Below are positions 22,397 to 28,850 of a DNA stretch of 28,850 nt, piece by piece. Position numbers and translations under genes: made by a program. Below the pieces are notes generated by a model. It saw only the letters and a program-made list of their open reading frames with translations, ran no database searches and was not told the origin of the DNA. The DNA is from JABCPE02 sp963520375 (lineage in GTDB: Bacteria > Bacteroidota > Bacteroidia > Flavobacteriales > Weeksellaceae), in contig CAUQQF010000023.1 in the NCBI GenBank assembly GCA_963520375.1, positions 1 through 28,850 of the forward strand, in the 5' to 3' direction. How positions within the stretch are numbered: the stretch's first letter is position 1; every line of letters starts with the position of its first letter.

Positions 22397-25300
22397 ATGA
22401 AAAACTGGACATTTAAAAAATGGAATAATATATTAGGTTGGGCAGTTTTTGGGATTGCTTTGGTTACCTATTTATCCACTATAGAGCATAAATTCAGCTT
22501 TTGGGACACGGGCGAATATATCTCATCCGCTGTAAAACTGGAAGTTACCCACGCACCAGGAGCAGCATTGTTCCAGCTGGTGGGCGCTGTGGCGGCTATT
22601 TTGAGCTTTGGGAATGAGGCCTATTACTCACTGATTATCAACGCTATGTCTGCGCTATTCAGTGCATTTACGATTTTATTTCTTTTTTGGACCATTACAC
22701 ATTTAGTCCGCAGAATTTTAAATAAAGAAATGGAAGAGCTCAGCTCAGCAGAAATGATTTCCGTACTGTTTTCGGGAGTTATAGGCTCACTGGCGTTTAC
22801 TTTTTCGGATACTTTTTGGTATTCTGCTGTGGAGGGCGAGGTGTATTCTATGGCGTCTATGTTCATCGCGCTTGTAGTCTGGCTGATTACAAAATGGGAA
22901 AACGAATACCATGACAGCGACAGCCAGAGATGGATTATCCTGATTTTCTTTATCACAGGGCTTTCTGTGGGTGTCCATATGATGGTGATGCTGGCAGTTC
23001 CTGCGGTGTGTTTCATCTATTATGCTAGAAATTACAAATTCACTTGGAAAAACTTCATCATTGCTAATTTCATCACGCTTGGAGTTTTAGCATTTGTTTT
23101 TAAAGGAATTTTCCCTATTGTCATGAGACTTTTCGGAAAGAGTGAGATTTTCTTTGTAAATAGCATCGGTCTGCCGTTCCATTCAGGGACTATCATTGCG
23201 TTTATGATTTTGGTTGCTTTTTGTTATTATATCATCCGATATACTAGAAAAACCAAAAACCATTTATACCAAACCATCGCATTATCAGTAGTTTATATGA
23301 TCATCGGATTTTCGTGCTGGATGATGATTCCTATCAGAGCCAATGCCAATCCTCCTATGAATCTGAACAATCCTGATACTGCCATTGGTATGCTGGACTA
23401 CTACAACCGTGAGCAGTACGGCGACTGGCCTACTATATATGGACAAAACTATACGGCTCATCTAGATGCGCATGGAATAGAAAGAAACGAGGATGGTGGC
23501 TACAAAACCATAAAAACAGGCGATGTCTACGAAAAAAACGAAAAAACAGGAAAATATGACAAAGTAGACGAACGCACCAACTATGTGTATAACAAAGACC
23601 ATGTCAGCTTCTTGCCGAGAATGTACAACTCTGACAGGACTGTAATGAACAACTATGTATCCATGTATGGCGCGCCTGATTTTGAGTTTAATTATTCCAA
23701 TGAAAACATAGTGGACAATCCTCATGCGAAAAAAGCTTTTGATGAATTAAAAGCTAAGTATGAAGATGGAAACATCACTGCAAAAGATTATCTTGATGTA
23801 AAAAGCTATGATTTAATCAAAATCAAAAAGCCTACTCTAGCGCAAAACCTGCATTATTTCATTGATTTCCAGAATGGATATTATTTCGCTCGTTATCTGA
23901 TGTGGAATTTTGTAGGAAGACAAAACGACCTAGAAGGGCACATGGAAAACACAAACGGAAACTGGATTAGTGGAATTTCTGCCATTGACAATATGATGCT
24001 GGGCGACCAAGACAACCTTCCATCAAAATTCAAAAACGAAAGCACCGTATACTTTTTCTTCCTTCCTTTCCTTCTTGGAATCATCGGTTTTGCTTACCAA
24101 TCACTGAAAGATTTTGGAAGATTGTACGCCTTACTTTCTATATTTATCCTGATGAGTGTGGGAATTATTTTCTACACGGGGGTAAAACCATTTGAACCAA
24201 GGGAAAGAGACTACGCTATGGTCGGCTCGTTCTATGTTTTTGCAATATGGATAGGTCTGGGAGTAGCAGGTATTTTCAGTTTTTCTCAAAATAAAATAAA
24301 AAAGAATTCTTATAATATCGCTACAGGGAGCATTCTACTGGGAATTCCTCTAATGATGGGCTTCCAAAACTATACTCCACATGACAGAAGCGGTAGATAC
24401 ACAGCATATGATTATGCCTATTCTTCGCTGAAATCCCTCCCTAAAAATGGAATTTTATTTGTCTATGGAGATAACGACACCTACCCTACTTGGGCTATCC
24501 AAGAGACAGAAAGATTTAGAGATGATGTGAAGGTAATCAACCACACGCTTTTGGCGACACCTTGGAACATTGACCAAGTAAAAAGAAGAACTTATAATGC
24601 GATGCCTGTTCCTTCATCGCTATCTCACGCCGAATATCGAGATGGAATAAATGATCAAATCTATCTAATGAGTAAAAACAGCTGGGCAAGCATCTTTGAA
24701 AATCTTGAAGAACAAGGAGTTCCAGCGACAGAATTGGCTTCTTTAAGAAAATATCTAACCCAAGAAACCATGACATTAAAAGAAGCGATACAGTTCCTCC
24801 GTTCCAAATCAGAGGATAAGGATATGATTCTAAAAATGTTATTTGGGGAAGAGCAATATCACAAGTTTAACTTCCTGCCTGTGAGCAGATTCGTATTGCC
24901 TGTAAACAAAGAAAATGCAGTAAAATCGGGAATTATAAAAGCTCAGGATGCTTCACTTGCAGAAAACGAAATCATCATAAACTACGAAGGTTCTACCATG
25001 TACAAAAATGAACTTATGATGATGGATATTTTAGCGAATTTTGATTGGAAAAGACCTATAAGCTTCTCTTCTGGAGGTATTTATGACTCCAAAAATATAT
25101 TTTACCTAAATGATTATTTACAATTTGATGGGTTTAACTATCGCCTTGTTCCTATCAAAACACCTGAAAGAGAAGATGGAGATTTAGGGCGTGTAGATGC
25201 AGATGAACTCTACAAAGTTGTTAAAAATTTCCGTTGGGGGAACTTCAAAGACCTTAAAGTCCACTATGATGAAACGGCAACTTCCAACATCATGAACTAC

Positions 25301-25882
25301 AGAACATCAGCAGGAAGAGCCGCAGAAGCATTAGCTTTAAAAGGACAAAAAGCAAAAGCTTTGGAAATTTTAGATTTAGCTTCTAGAGAAATTCCTGTGG
25401 AGAAATATAATGATCCTCGTTCGGTGAGTGCTATTATTTTCGGATATATAGCCGCTGGAGAAGAGCAAAAAGGTCTCAAACTGGCTGAGCAAATGAAAAA
25501 AGATATTTTTAGCGAATATGACTATTATCTAAGCCTCAGCAATCGAGAACAAAACCTACTTAGAAGACAGATGGTTACCCAGCCTATGCTTTATTCTATG
25601 GTGGTTCAGGCAGTAGTAAATGGCTACGAAATCGCTGGTAAAAAAGACAAAGGATACCAATATTTGGTGAATTCCATCTCAGTTATTGACAAAAGATTTG
25701 ATAATTTCATCAAAAAATTAGAAATGATGGGAAAAGAAAAAGCTTTTGAAAAATCTGAGGAAGTGCAGAATATCACGCCATTTTATCAGTTCCTTTTCCC
25801 TATTATGAAACCTTTTGATTCTACTTATGAAAAGGAAAAAACTCAAAAAATAACCCAAAAAGTCATAAGTGTAACCGAATAA
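22397..25882 (+). CDS. DUF2723 family membrane protein
   Basis: A 1161-residue integral membrane protein of the DUF2723 family, common in Bacteroidota. Residues about 1-330 hold some eight membrane segments, with FWDTGEYISSAVKLEVTHAPGA in the first outside loop; the acidic WDxGE motif is in the place where GT-C glycosyltransferases and protein mannosyltransferases have their catalytic acidic residues. A soluble loop (about 330-545) and further membrane segments (about 555-670) follow. Residues about 680-1161 form a soluble, probably periplasmic, domain with YGDNDTYPTWA and a helical, TPR-like end. A glycosyltransferase role (GT-C-like, perhaps in protein or lipid glycosylation) is an inference; no activity is established. 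Length and start are normal for the family, and it is followed by a strong terminator. Confidence 0.88.
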   Translation: MKNWTFKKWNNILGWAVFGIALVTYLSTIEHKFSFWDTGEYISSAVKLEVTHAPGAALFQLVGAVAAILSFGNEAYYSLIINAMSALFSAFTILFLFWTITHLVRRILNKEMEELSSAEMISVLFSGVIGSLAFTFSDTFWYSAVEGEVYSMASMFIALVVWLITKWENEYHDSDSQRWIILIFFITGLSVGVHMMVMLAVPAVCFIYYARNYKFTWKNFIIANFITLGVLAFVFKGIFPIVMRLFGKSEIFFVNSIGLPFHSGTIIAFMILVAFCYYIIRYTRKTKNHLYQTIALSVVYMIIGFSCWMMIPIRANANPPMNLNNPDTAIGMLDYYNREQYGDWPTIYGQNYTAHLDAHGIERNEDGGYKTIKTGDVYEKNEKTGKYDKVDERTNYVYNKDHVSFLPRMYNSDRTVMNNYVSMYGAPDFEFNYSNENIVDNPHAKKAFDELKAKYEDGNITAKDYLDVKSYDLIKIKKPTLAQNLHYFIDFQNGYYFARYLMWNFVGRQNDLEGHMENTNGNWISGISAIDNMMLGDQDNLPSKFKNESTVYFFFLPFLLGIIGFAYQSLKDFGRLYALLSIFILMSVGIIFYTGVKPFEPRERDYAMVGSFYVFAIWIGLGVAGIFSFSQNKIKKNSYNIATGSILLGIPLMMGFQNYTPHDRSGRYTAYDYAYSSLKSLPKNGILFVYGDNDTYPTWAIQETERFRDDVKVINHTLLATPWNIDQVKRRTYNAMPVPSSLSHAEYRDGINDQIYLMSKNSWASIFENLEEQGVPATELASLRKYLTQETMTLKEAIQFLRSKSEDKDMILKMLFGEEQYHKFNFLPVSRFVLPVNKENAVKSGIIKAQDASLAENEIIINYEGSTMYKNELMMMDILANFDWKRPISFSSGGIYDSKNIFYLNDYLQFDGFNYRLVPIKTPEREDGDLGRVDADELYKVVKNFRWGNFKDLKVHYDETATSNIMNYRTSAGRAAEALALKGQKAKALEILDLASREIPVEKYNDPRSVSAIIFGYIAAGEEQKGLKLAEQMKKDIFSEYDYYLSLSNREQNLLRRQMVTQPMLYSMVVQAVVNGYEIAGKKDKGYQYLVNSISVIDKRFDNFIKKLEMMGKEKAFEKSEEVQNITPFYQFLFPIMKPFDSTYEKEKTQKITQKVISVTE

Positions 25883-25890
25883 AACCCACA

Positions 25891-25916
25891 AAAGCGAGTC
25901 TTACAACTCGCTTTTT
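25891..25916 (+). terminator. Rho-independent terminator of the DUF2723 gene
   Basis: AAAGCGAGT (25891-25899) pairs perfectly with ACTCGCTTT (25906-25914) around CTTACA and continues into TTTTT. Confidence 0.9.
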
Positions 25917-25919
25917 CTA

Positions 25920-25951
25920 TTGAATATTTATTAAAATTAAACCTATATTTG
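25920..25951 (+). promoter_or_regulatory. Promoter of kdsA
   Basis: TTG (25920-25922), 21-base spacer, TATATTTG (25944-25951). The box ends 22 bases before the ATG at 25973. It follows the upstream terminator directly. Confidence 0.6.
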
Positions 25952-25972
25952 TGAAAATTTAAATACATATAT

Positions 25973-26782
25973 ATGATACAGCATTTATCAAACATCAGCC
26001 ACAAAGATTCTAAAAATTTCTTTTTAATAGCTGGTCCATGCGCCATAGAAAACGAAGATATGGCGATGAGAATAGCCGAAACCGTTATCAAAATCACTGA
26101 TAAATATAAAATTCCCTACATTTTCAAAGGGAGTTTCAAAAAAGCCAACCGCTCTCGTGTGGATTCTTTCACAGGAATAGGCGATGAAAAAGCACTTCAA
26201 ATTCTGAAAAAAGTCGGTGAAACCTTCAACATTCCTACCACCACGGACATCCACGAAAATGCACACGCCGAGCTGGCAGCTCAGTTCGTAGATGTATTAC
26301 AAATCCCAGCCTTTCTGGTTAGACAGACTGATCTTTTGGTAGCTGCCGCTAAAACCAACAAGGTCGTAACTCTGAAAAAAGGGCAATTCCTATCGCCAGA
26401 AGCCATGAAATTTGCCGTGCAGAAAGTAAAAGACTCTGGAAACGAAAAAACAGCCATCATAGAACGAGGAAATTCTTTCGGATATACAGACCTGATTGTA
26501 GATTATCGTGGAATTCCTATTATGAAACAATATGCTCCTGTAATTCTTGATATCACACACTCATTACAACAACCCAATCAAGAAAGTGGAGTTACTGGCG
26601 GCAGACCAGAACTTATAGAAACTATTGCAAAAGCAGGAATTGCTGTAGGAGCTGATGGAATATTCATAGAAACACATCCTAATCCTTCTGAAGCTAAATC
26701 CGATGGAGCAAATATGCTTCAACTTGATAAATTAGATAATCTTTTAGCTAAATTAACCAAAATAAGAGAAGCTATTATTTAA
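25973..26782 (+). CDS. kdsA: 3-deoxy-8-phosphooctulonate synthase (Kdo-8-P synthase), metal-dependent type
   Basis: This 269-residue cytoplasmic enzyme condenses arabinose 5-phosphate with phosphoenolpyruvate to make Kdo-8-phosphate for LPS. Family marks are FLIAGPCAIENE, FKGSFKKANRSR, TDIHENAHAE, LVRQTDLLVAAA, KKGQFLSPEAM and the DITHSLQQPN segment. C23 in GPC, with H196, E233 in FIETHPNP and D244 in SDGANM, match the four metal ligands of Aquifex KdsA (C11, H185, E222, D233) with nearly identical spacing; the metal-free E. coli type has Asn instead of this Cys. So it belongs to the metal-dependent class. The upstream promoter and downstream terminator make it a single-gene unit. Confidence 0.95.
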   Translation: MIQHLSNISHKDSKNFFLIAGPCAIENEDMAMRIAETVIKITDKYKIPYIFKGSFKKANRSRVDSFTGIGDEKALQILKKVGETFNIPTTTDIHENAHAELAAQFVDVLQIPAFLVRQTDLLVAAAKTNKVVTLKKGQFLSPEAMKFAVQKVKDSGNEKTAIIERGNSFGYTDLIVDYRGIPIMKQYAPVILDITHSLQQPNQESGVTGGRPELIETIAKAGIAVGADGIFIETHPNPSEAKSDGANMLQLDKLDNLLAKLTKIREAII

Positions 26783-26839
26783 TTTTTAAGAAAAATATAT
26801 CTTAGGTTATATAAAAATAATCTACTAAAATAATAAAGG

Positions 26840-26874
26840 TATCTTCCCAAATGATTTGGGGAGATATTTTTTTT
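26840..26874 (+). terminator. Rho-independent terminator of kdsA
   Basis: ATCTTCCCAAA (26841-26851) pairs with TTTGGGGAGAT (26855-26865), one T-G pair, 3-base loop, then eight T. Confidence 0.9.
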
Positions 26875-26957
26875 GAATATCTATATACAAATATAATAAA
26901 ATAATATCATGATAGATTAAAATTATATAAATATTTTAAATTATAATACTTAAATAG

Positions 26958-27017
26958 TATAAATATAACTTATCATTTAAAAAAAATTGAAAATATTTTT
27001 AAAAAGTTATATTTATA
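26958..27017. repeat. AT-rich inverted repeat before the 27072 gene
   Basis: TATAAATATAACTT (26958-26971) is exactly complementary to AAGTTATATTTATA (27004-27017). The 32-base interior also has TTTAAAAA and TTTTTAAA arms. It lies between the kdsA terminator and the -7 box of the 27072 gene. The sequence around it is so AT-rich that shorter matches are expected by chance; 14 exact bases is longer than most. Nothing else is seen between 26875 and 27030. Confidence 0.5.
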
Positions 27018-27030
27018 TAATTTTTTTATT

Positions 27031-27038
27031 TATATTTG
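27031..27038 (+). promoter_or_regulatory. Putative -7 box for the 27072 gene
   Basis: TATATTTG matches TAnnTTTG and ends 34 bases before the ATG at 27072. An in-frame TTG at 27036 lies in the box and is therefore not the start. Confidence 0.45.
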
Positions 27039-27071
27039 CAAAATAAAATTAAACTTAAAATTAAAAATACT

Positions 27072-27506
27072 ATGAAAAAGACAATTTCAATATTATCTGT
27101 TTTTACAGTTTCATTTTTTTATTCACAAGAAAATAATAATGATGCAAAAAATAAAAATGAAAATAAAATTATAAGTAAAAAAGATTTTAATTTTGATTCT
27201 AATAATAAAAACATTATAAAAATTGAAAATCAAAAACCTATTCATATTGAAATTTTCCAATATAATAATAAAGAATATAGAATAAAGAAAAATAAATCTA
27301 TAAATGATATAAATCTATCTATATTTAATAAAAATTATAGTGAATTAGAAGAAAAATTATCTAATTATAATACTATTGATAATAATATAGTTGCTATTAG
27401 ATATGAAAATTTAAGCGAAATAGAAAATACTACATATAAAGTAGATAGAATTTTAGAAAATAAGTATATATATAAAGCTGATAAAACTAAAACTTATTGG
27501 AGTTAA
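27072..27506 (+). CDS. Small secreted protein of unknown function, extreme AT bias
   Basis: From the ATG at 27072 the protein has 144 residues with a signal peptide (MKKTISILSVFTVSFFYSQ, cleavage near SQ). The mature part is dominated by N, K, I and E, with no cysteine pair or motif I recognise: a low-complexity first part (ENNNDAKNKNENK), then PIHIEIFQYNNKEYRIKK and a helical segment. The end, YIYKADKTKTYWS, has no sorting signal that I can see. Base use is unlike the rest of the window: 24 of the 180 bases at 27121-27300 are G or C, against 24 of 60 in a kdsA line (26281-26340). This suggests recent acquisition or weak constraint. The gene is real by its signal peptide, promoter box and intact frame, but function is unknown. 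Confidence 0.65.
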   Translation: MKKTISILSVFTVSFFYSQENNNDAKNKNENKIISKKDFNFDSNNKNIIKIENQKPIHIEIFQYNNKEYRIKKNKSINDINLSIFNKNYSELEEKLSNYNTIDNNIVAIRYENLSEIENTTYKVDRILENKYIYKADKTKTYWS

Positions 27507-27552
27507 TAATATATATTAAAAATACTTTATATAGAAATATAAAATAATAAAT

Positions 27553-27864
27553 ATGGCTACAAAAACATATTCTCAAAAAATAACAAATGCTAAAGTTCTA
27601 ATAGATGGACTAAAAAAGATAAAATCTAATCTTCCTGCTGGAATTACAGATGATACTATTCTTAATTTAGAAACTTTAAGAGAAAAAATAGAAACTTTAA
27701 ATAGTGAAAACGAAGGATTAAAGGCAGAATCCAAGAAAAAAACAGAGGATATAAACTCTAAACTAAAAGAATTAGACAAACTCTATTCCCAAATGAAAAA
27801 AAGAGTAAAACTAGATATAGAACCTAGTCTTTGGGGAAAATTTGGAATAGAGGATAAACGATAA
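27553..27864 (+). CDS. Coiled-coil protein with conserved WxxFGIxDKR end
   Basis: A 103-residue cytoplasmic protein. It starts MATKTYSQKITNAKVLIDGLKK, with a short helical hairpin around NLPAGITDD, followed by a long heptad-like coiled coil (about residues 34-85, LETLREKIETLNSENEGLKAE and onward). It closes with the conserved ending VKLDIEPSLWGKFGIEDKR. I recognise this layout from short Bacteroidota proteins of unknown function that end in W-x-x-FGI-x-DKR. No partner gene is evident. It follows the secreted AT-rich gene by 46 bases, without a visible promoter box, and has its own terminator. Confidence 0.7.
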   Translation: MATKTYSQKITNAKVLIDGLKKIKSNLPAGITDDTILNLETLREKIETLNSENEGLKAESKKKTEDINSKLKELDKLYSQMKKRVKLDIEPSLWGKFGIEDKR

Positions 27865-27878
27865 ATGATTATACTACG

Positions 27879-27930
27879 CCGAAAGTCAATATTATATTAA
27901 ATCTATAATTATTGGCTTTCGGTTTTTTTT
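27879..27930 (+). terminator. Long rho-independent terminator after the coiled-coil gene
   Basis: CCGAAAGTCAAT (27879-27890) pairs with ATTGGCTTTCGG (27911-27922), one T-G pair. The interior ATTATA and TATAAT extend the stem with a one-base bulge. Eight T follow. Confidence 0.85.
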
Positions 27931-27954
27931 ACGAATACATACTTGATATTTTGA

Positions 27955-28497
27955 TCAGTTTTTATCTTTGATTTCATAACCCAATTTTTCTATCTCAGTC
28001 AAAATATCACTAACAATTCTATCAAGATCCCAGTTATTCACCATTACTGCAACCTTTGCTTTAGAGTAGTAATGATTCCTTTCCATGAGATGCTGCCCTA
28101 TGAAATTAGGTAATTCCTCTTCCTTTATTCCCGCTATCAGAGGCCTTTTTTCTCTTTCATACAGAAGATTTTTCACCAAGGTATTGACATTAGCCACCAA
28201 ATAAACACTCACCGATCTTTCATTTATAAGATCTATGTTATTATAATAGCACGGCGTACCTCCTCCCAGACTCAAAACTACATCTTCTTGCATGCTCAAA
28301 ACCCTTTCCAAAATCTCTTTTTCCTTTTTTCTAAAGAATAATTCTCCTTTTTTTTGGAAAATTTCAGGAATAGACAGTCTTATTTCACTAGAAATTTCAT
28401 TATCTAAGTCAATATTTTTAAAGCCTAATTTAGAACCTAACTCTTTGGAAATAACAGACTTACCACTTCCCATATACCCCATAAGTGTAATTATCAT
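27955..28497 (-). CDS. aroK: Shikimate kinase
   Basis: From the ATG at 28497 this is a 180-residue cytoplasmic shikimate kinase, the fifth step of the chorismate pathway. The Walker A motif is MGYMGSGKS near the start. Next come NIDLDNEIS (the shikimate-binding aspartate), FFRKKEKEIL, the SLGGGTPC glycine-rich segment, and the lid arginine in REKRPLIAG. The C-terminal half is a little divergent, as is usual in Bacteroidota. A longer in-frame start at 28569 (TTG) would run through the divergent tRNA promoter and add residues with no homology; the ATG gives the standard start just before the P-loop. It is divergent from the tRNA cluster. Confidence 0.92.
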   Translation of the reverse strand: MIITLMGYMGSGKSVISKELGSKLGFKNIDLDNEISSEIRLSIPEIFQKKGELFFRKKEKEILERVLSMQEDVVLSLGGGTPCYYNNIDLINERSVSVYLVANVNTLVKNLLYEREKRPLIAGIKEEELPNFIGQHLMERNHYYSKAKVAVMVNNWDLDRIVSDILTEIEKLGYEIKDKN

Positions 28498-28530
28498 GAT
28501 AAAAATTTTCAACAAATTTGATAAAAAATT

Positions 28531-28559
28531 TTGATAATAAAAAAAAATACCTATCTTTG
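28531..28559 (+). promoter_or_regulatory. Promoter of the tRNA cluster
   Basis: TTG (28531-28533), 18-base spacer, TATCTTTG (28552-28559): the best match to the Bacteroidota promoter in this window. It lies 36 bases before the first tRNA. Confidence 0.65.
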
Positions 28560-28594
28560 CACCACTCAAAAATTACTGACACAGTAATGATGGA

Positions 28595-28667
28595 GACCTG
28601 GTAGCTCAGCTGGTAGAGCAATACACTTTTAATGTATGGGTCCTGGGTTCGAATCCCAGCCAGGTCA
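28595..28667 (+). tRNA. tRNA-Lys (UUU)
   Basis: 73 bases with a full cloverleaf: acceptor GACCTGG/CCAGGTC, D arm GCTCAGCTGGTAGAGC, anticodon stem ATACA/TGTAT around CTTTTAA (anticodon TTT), T arm CTGGG-TTCGAAT-CCCAG, discriminator A. CCA is not encoded. Confidence 0.97.
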
Positions 28668-28682
28668 CTAAAAAGACAATAA

Positions 28683-28765
28683 GTCTGCGTGGTGAAATTG
28701 GTAGACACGCCATCTTGAGGGGGTGGTATCCTAAGGATGTGCTGGTTCGAATCCAGTCGCAGACA
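28683..28765 (+). tRNA. tRNA-Leu (GAG)
   Basis: 83 bases with acceptor GTCTGCG/CGCAGAC, anticodon stem CCATC/GGTGG around TTGAGGG (anticodon GAG), a long variable arm (ATCC-TAA-GGAT), T arm CTGG-TTCGAAT-CCAG and discriminator A. CCA follows directly at 28766-28768. Confidence 0.95.
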
Positions 28766-28796
28766 CCAATAAAGATATTTGTTCATTCATATTGTA

Positions 28797-28850
28797 GACC
28801 TGGTAGCTCAGCTGGTAGAGCAATACACTTTTAATGTATGGGTCCTGGGT
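28797..28850 (+). tRNA. tRNA-Lys (UUU), 3' end cut by window
   Basis: 54 bases identical to the first 54 bases of the tRNA-Lys at 28595, through the start of the T arm. The remainder lies outside the window. Confidence 0.93.

Noticed and set aside
28460..28786. Minus-strand frame of 108 codons across the tRNA genes
   Set aside because: It is antisense to tRNA-Lys and tRNA-Leu; the apparent peptide (GIRTQDP and similar) is the well-known false translation of tRNA complements.
28595..28850. tRNA direct repeat as attachment sites of an integrated element
   Set aside because: Only a complete tRNA-Leu lies between the two copies and no integrase is seen; both copies look like normal full-length genes as far as visible.

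Overview
The window is a chromosomal stretch from an AT-rich member of the Bacteroidota, most likely class Flavobacteriia and probably the Chryseobacterium/Weeksellaceae group. That placement is an inference. It rests on promoters of the Bacteroidota type (TAnnTTTG -7 box, usually about 20 nt before the start codon, sometimes with an upstream TTG), on AT-rich leaders rather than Shine-Dalgarno sites, and on protein families typical of the phylum: DUF2723 membrane protein, pRiA4b ORF-3-like protein, DUF4136 lipoprotein, a TonB receptor with a secreted thioredoxin, and a small coiled-coil protein ending in WGKFGIEDKR.

Layout. Positions 1-2001 hold a truncated lipoprotein gene, a pRiA4b-like gene with a very acidic tail, and a gene-free 447-bp gap filled by a modular tandem repeat. 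Positions 2002-4542 hold lnt, divergent from a VanZ-family gene and a small membrane protein. Positions 4657-8147 encode envelope or secreted proteins: an M48 peptidase, an unknown secreted protein and a DUF4136 lipoprotein. Positions 8195-9382 carry a tiny HExxH membrane protein and a ZupT-type zinc transporter. Positions 9390-12990 run leftward: glutamine amidotransferase (pabA/trpG type), SDR oxidoreductase, succinate-semialdehyde dehydrogenase type ALDH and an alpha/beta hydrolase. Positions 13043-14561 are a yidD-lgt operon in which Lgt has an unusual secreted N-terminal extension. Positions 14646-17217 contain an Imm53-like protein, an extended SDR and an RluB-type pseudouridine synthase. 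Positions 17393-19683 are a translationally coupled FkbM methyltransferase and polysaccharide flippase. Positions 19721-22197 are a TonB receptor-thioredoxin operon. Positions 22397-26782 hold the DUF2723 protein and metal-type kdsA. Positions 26783-27864 are an extremely AT-rich patch with a secreted unknown protein and a coiled-coil protein. The end of the window has aroK and, divergently, a tRNA cluster Lys(UUU)-Leu(GAG)-Lys(UUU), the last cut by the window edge.

The common theme is envelope biogenesis: lipoprotein maturation (lgt, lnt), membrane insertion (yidD), LPS Kdo synthesis (kdsA), glycan export (flippase, FkbM, DUF2723) and metal or cofactor uptake (zupT, TonB receptor). I see no transposase, integrase, CRISPR array or phage module. 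No complete new defence system is evident. The observations most worth following are the modular repeat downstream of lnt, the extended Lgt, the Imm53 protein with an unassigned C-terminal half and no toxin beside it, the cysteine pair in the TonB receptor plug next to a thioredoxin gene, and a promoter box lying in the loop of a terminator hairpin.
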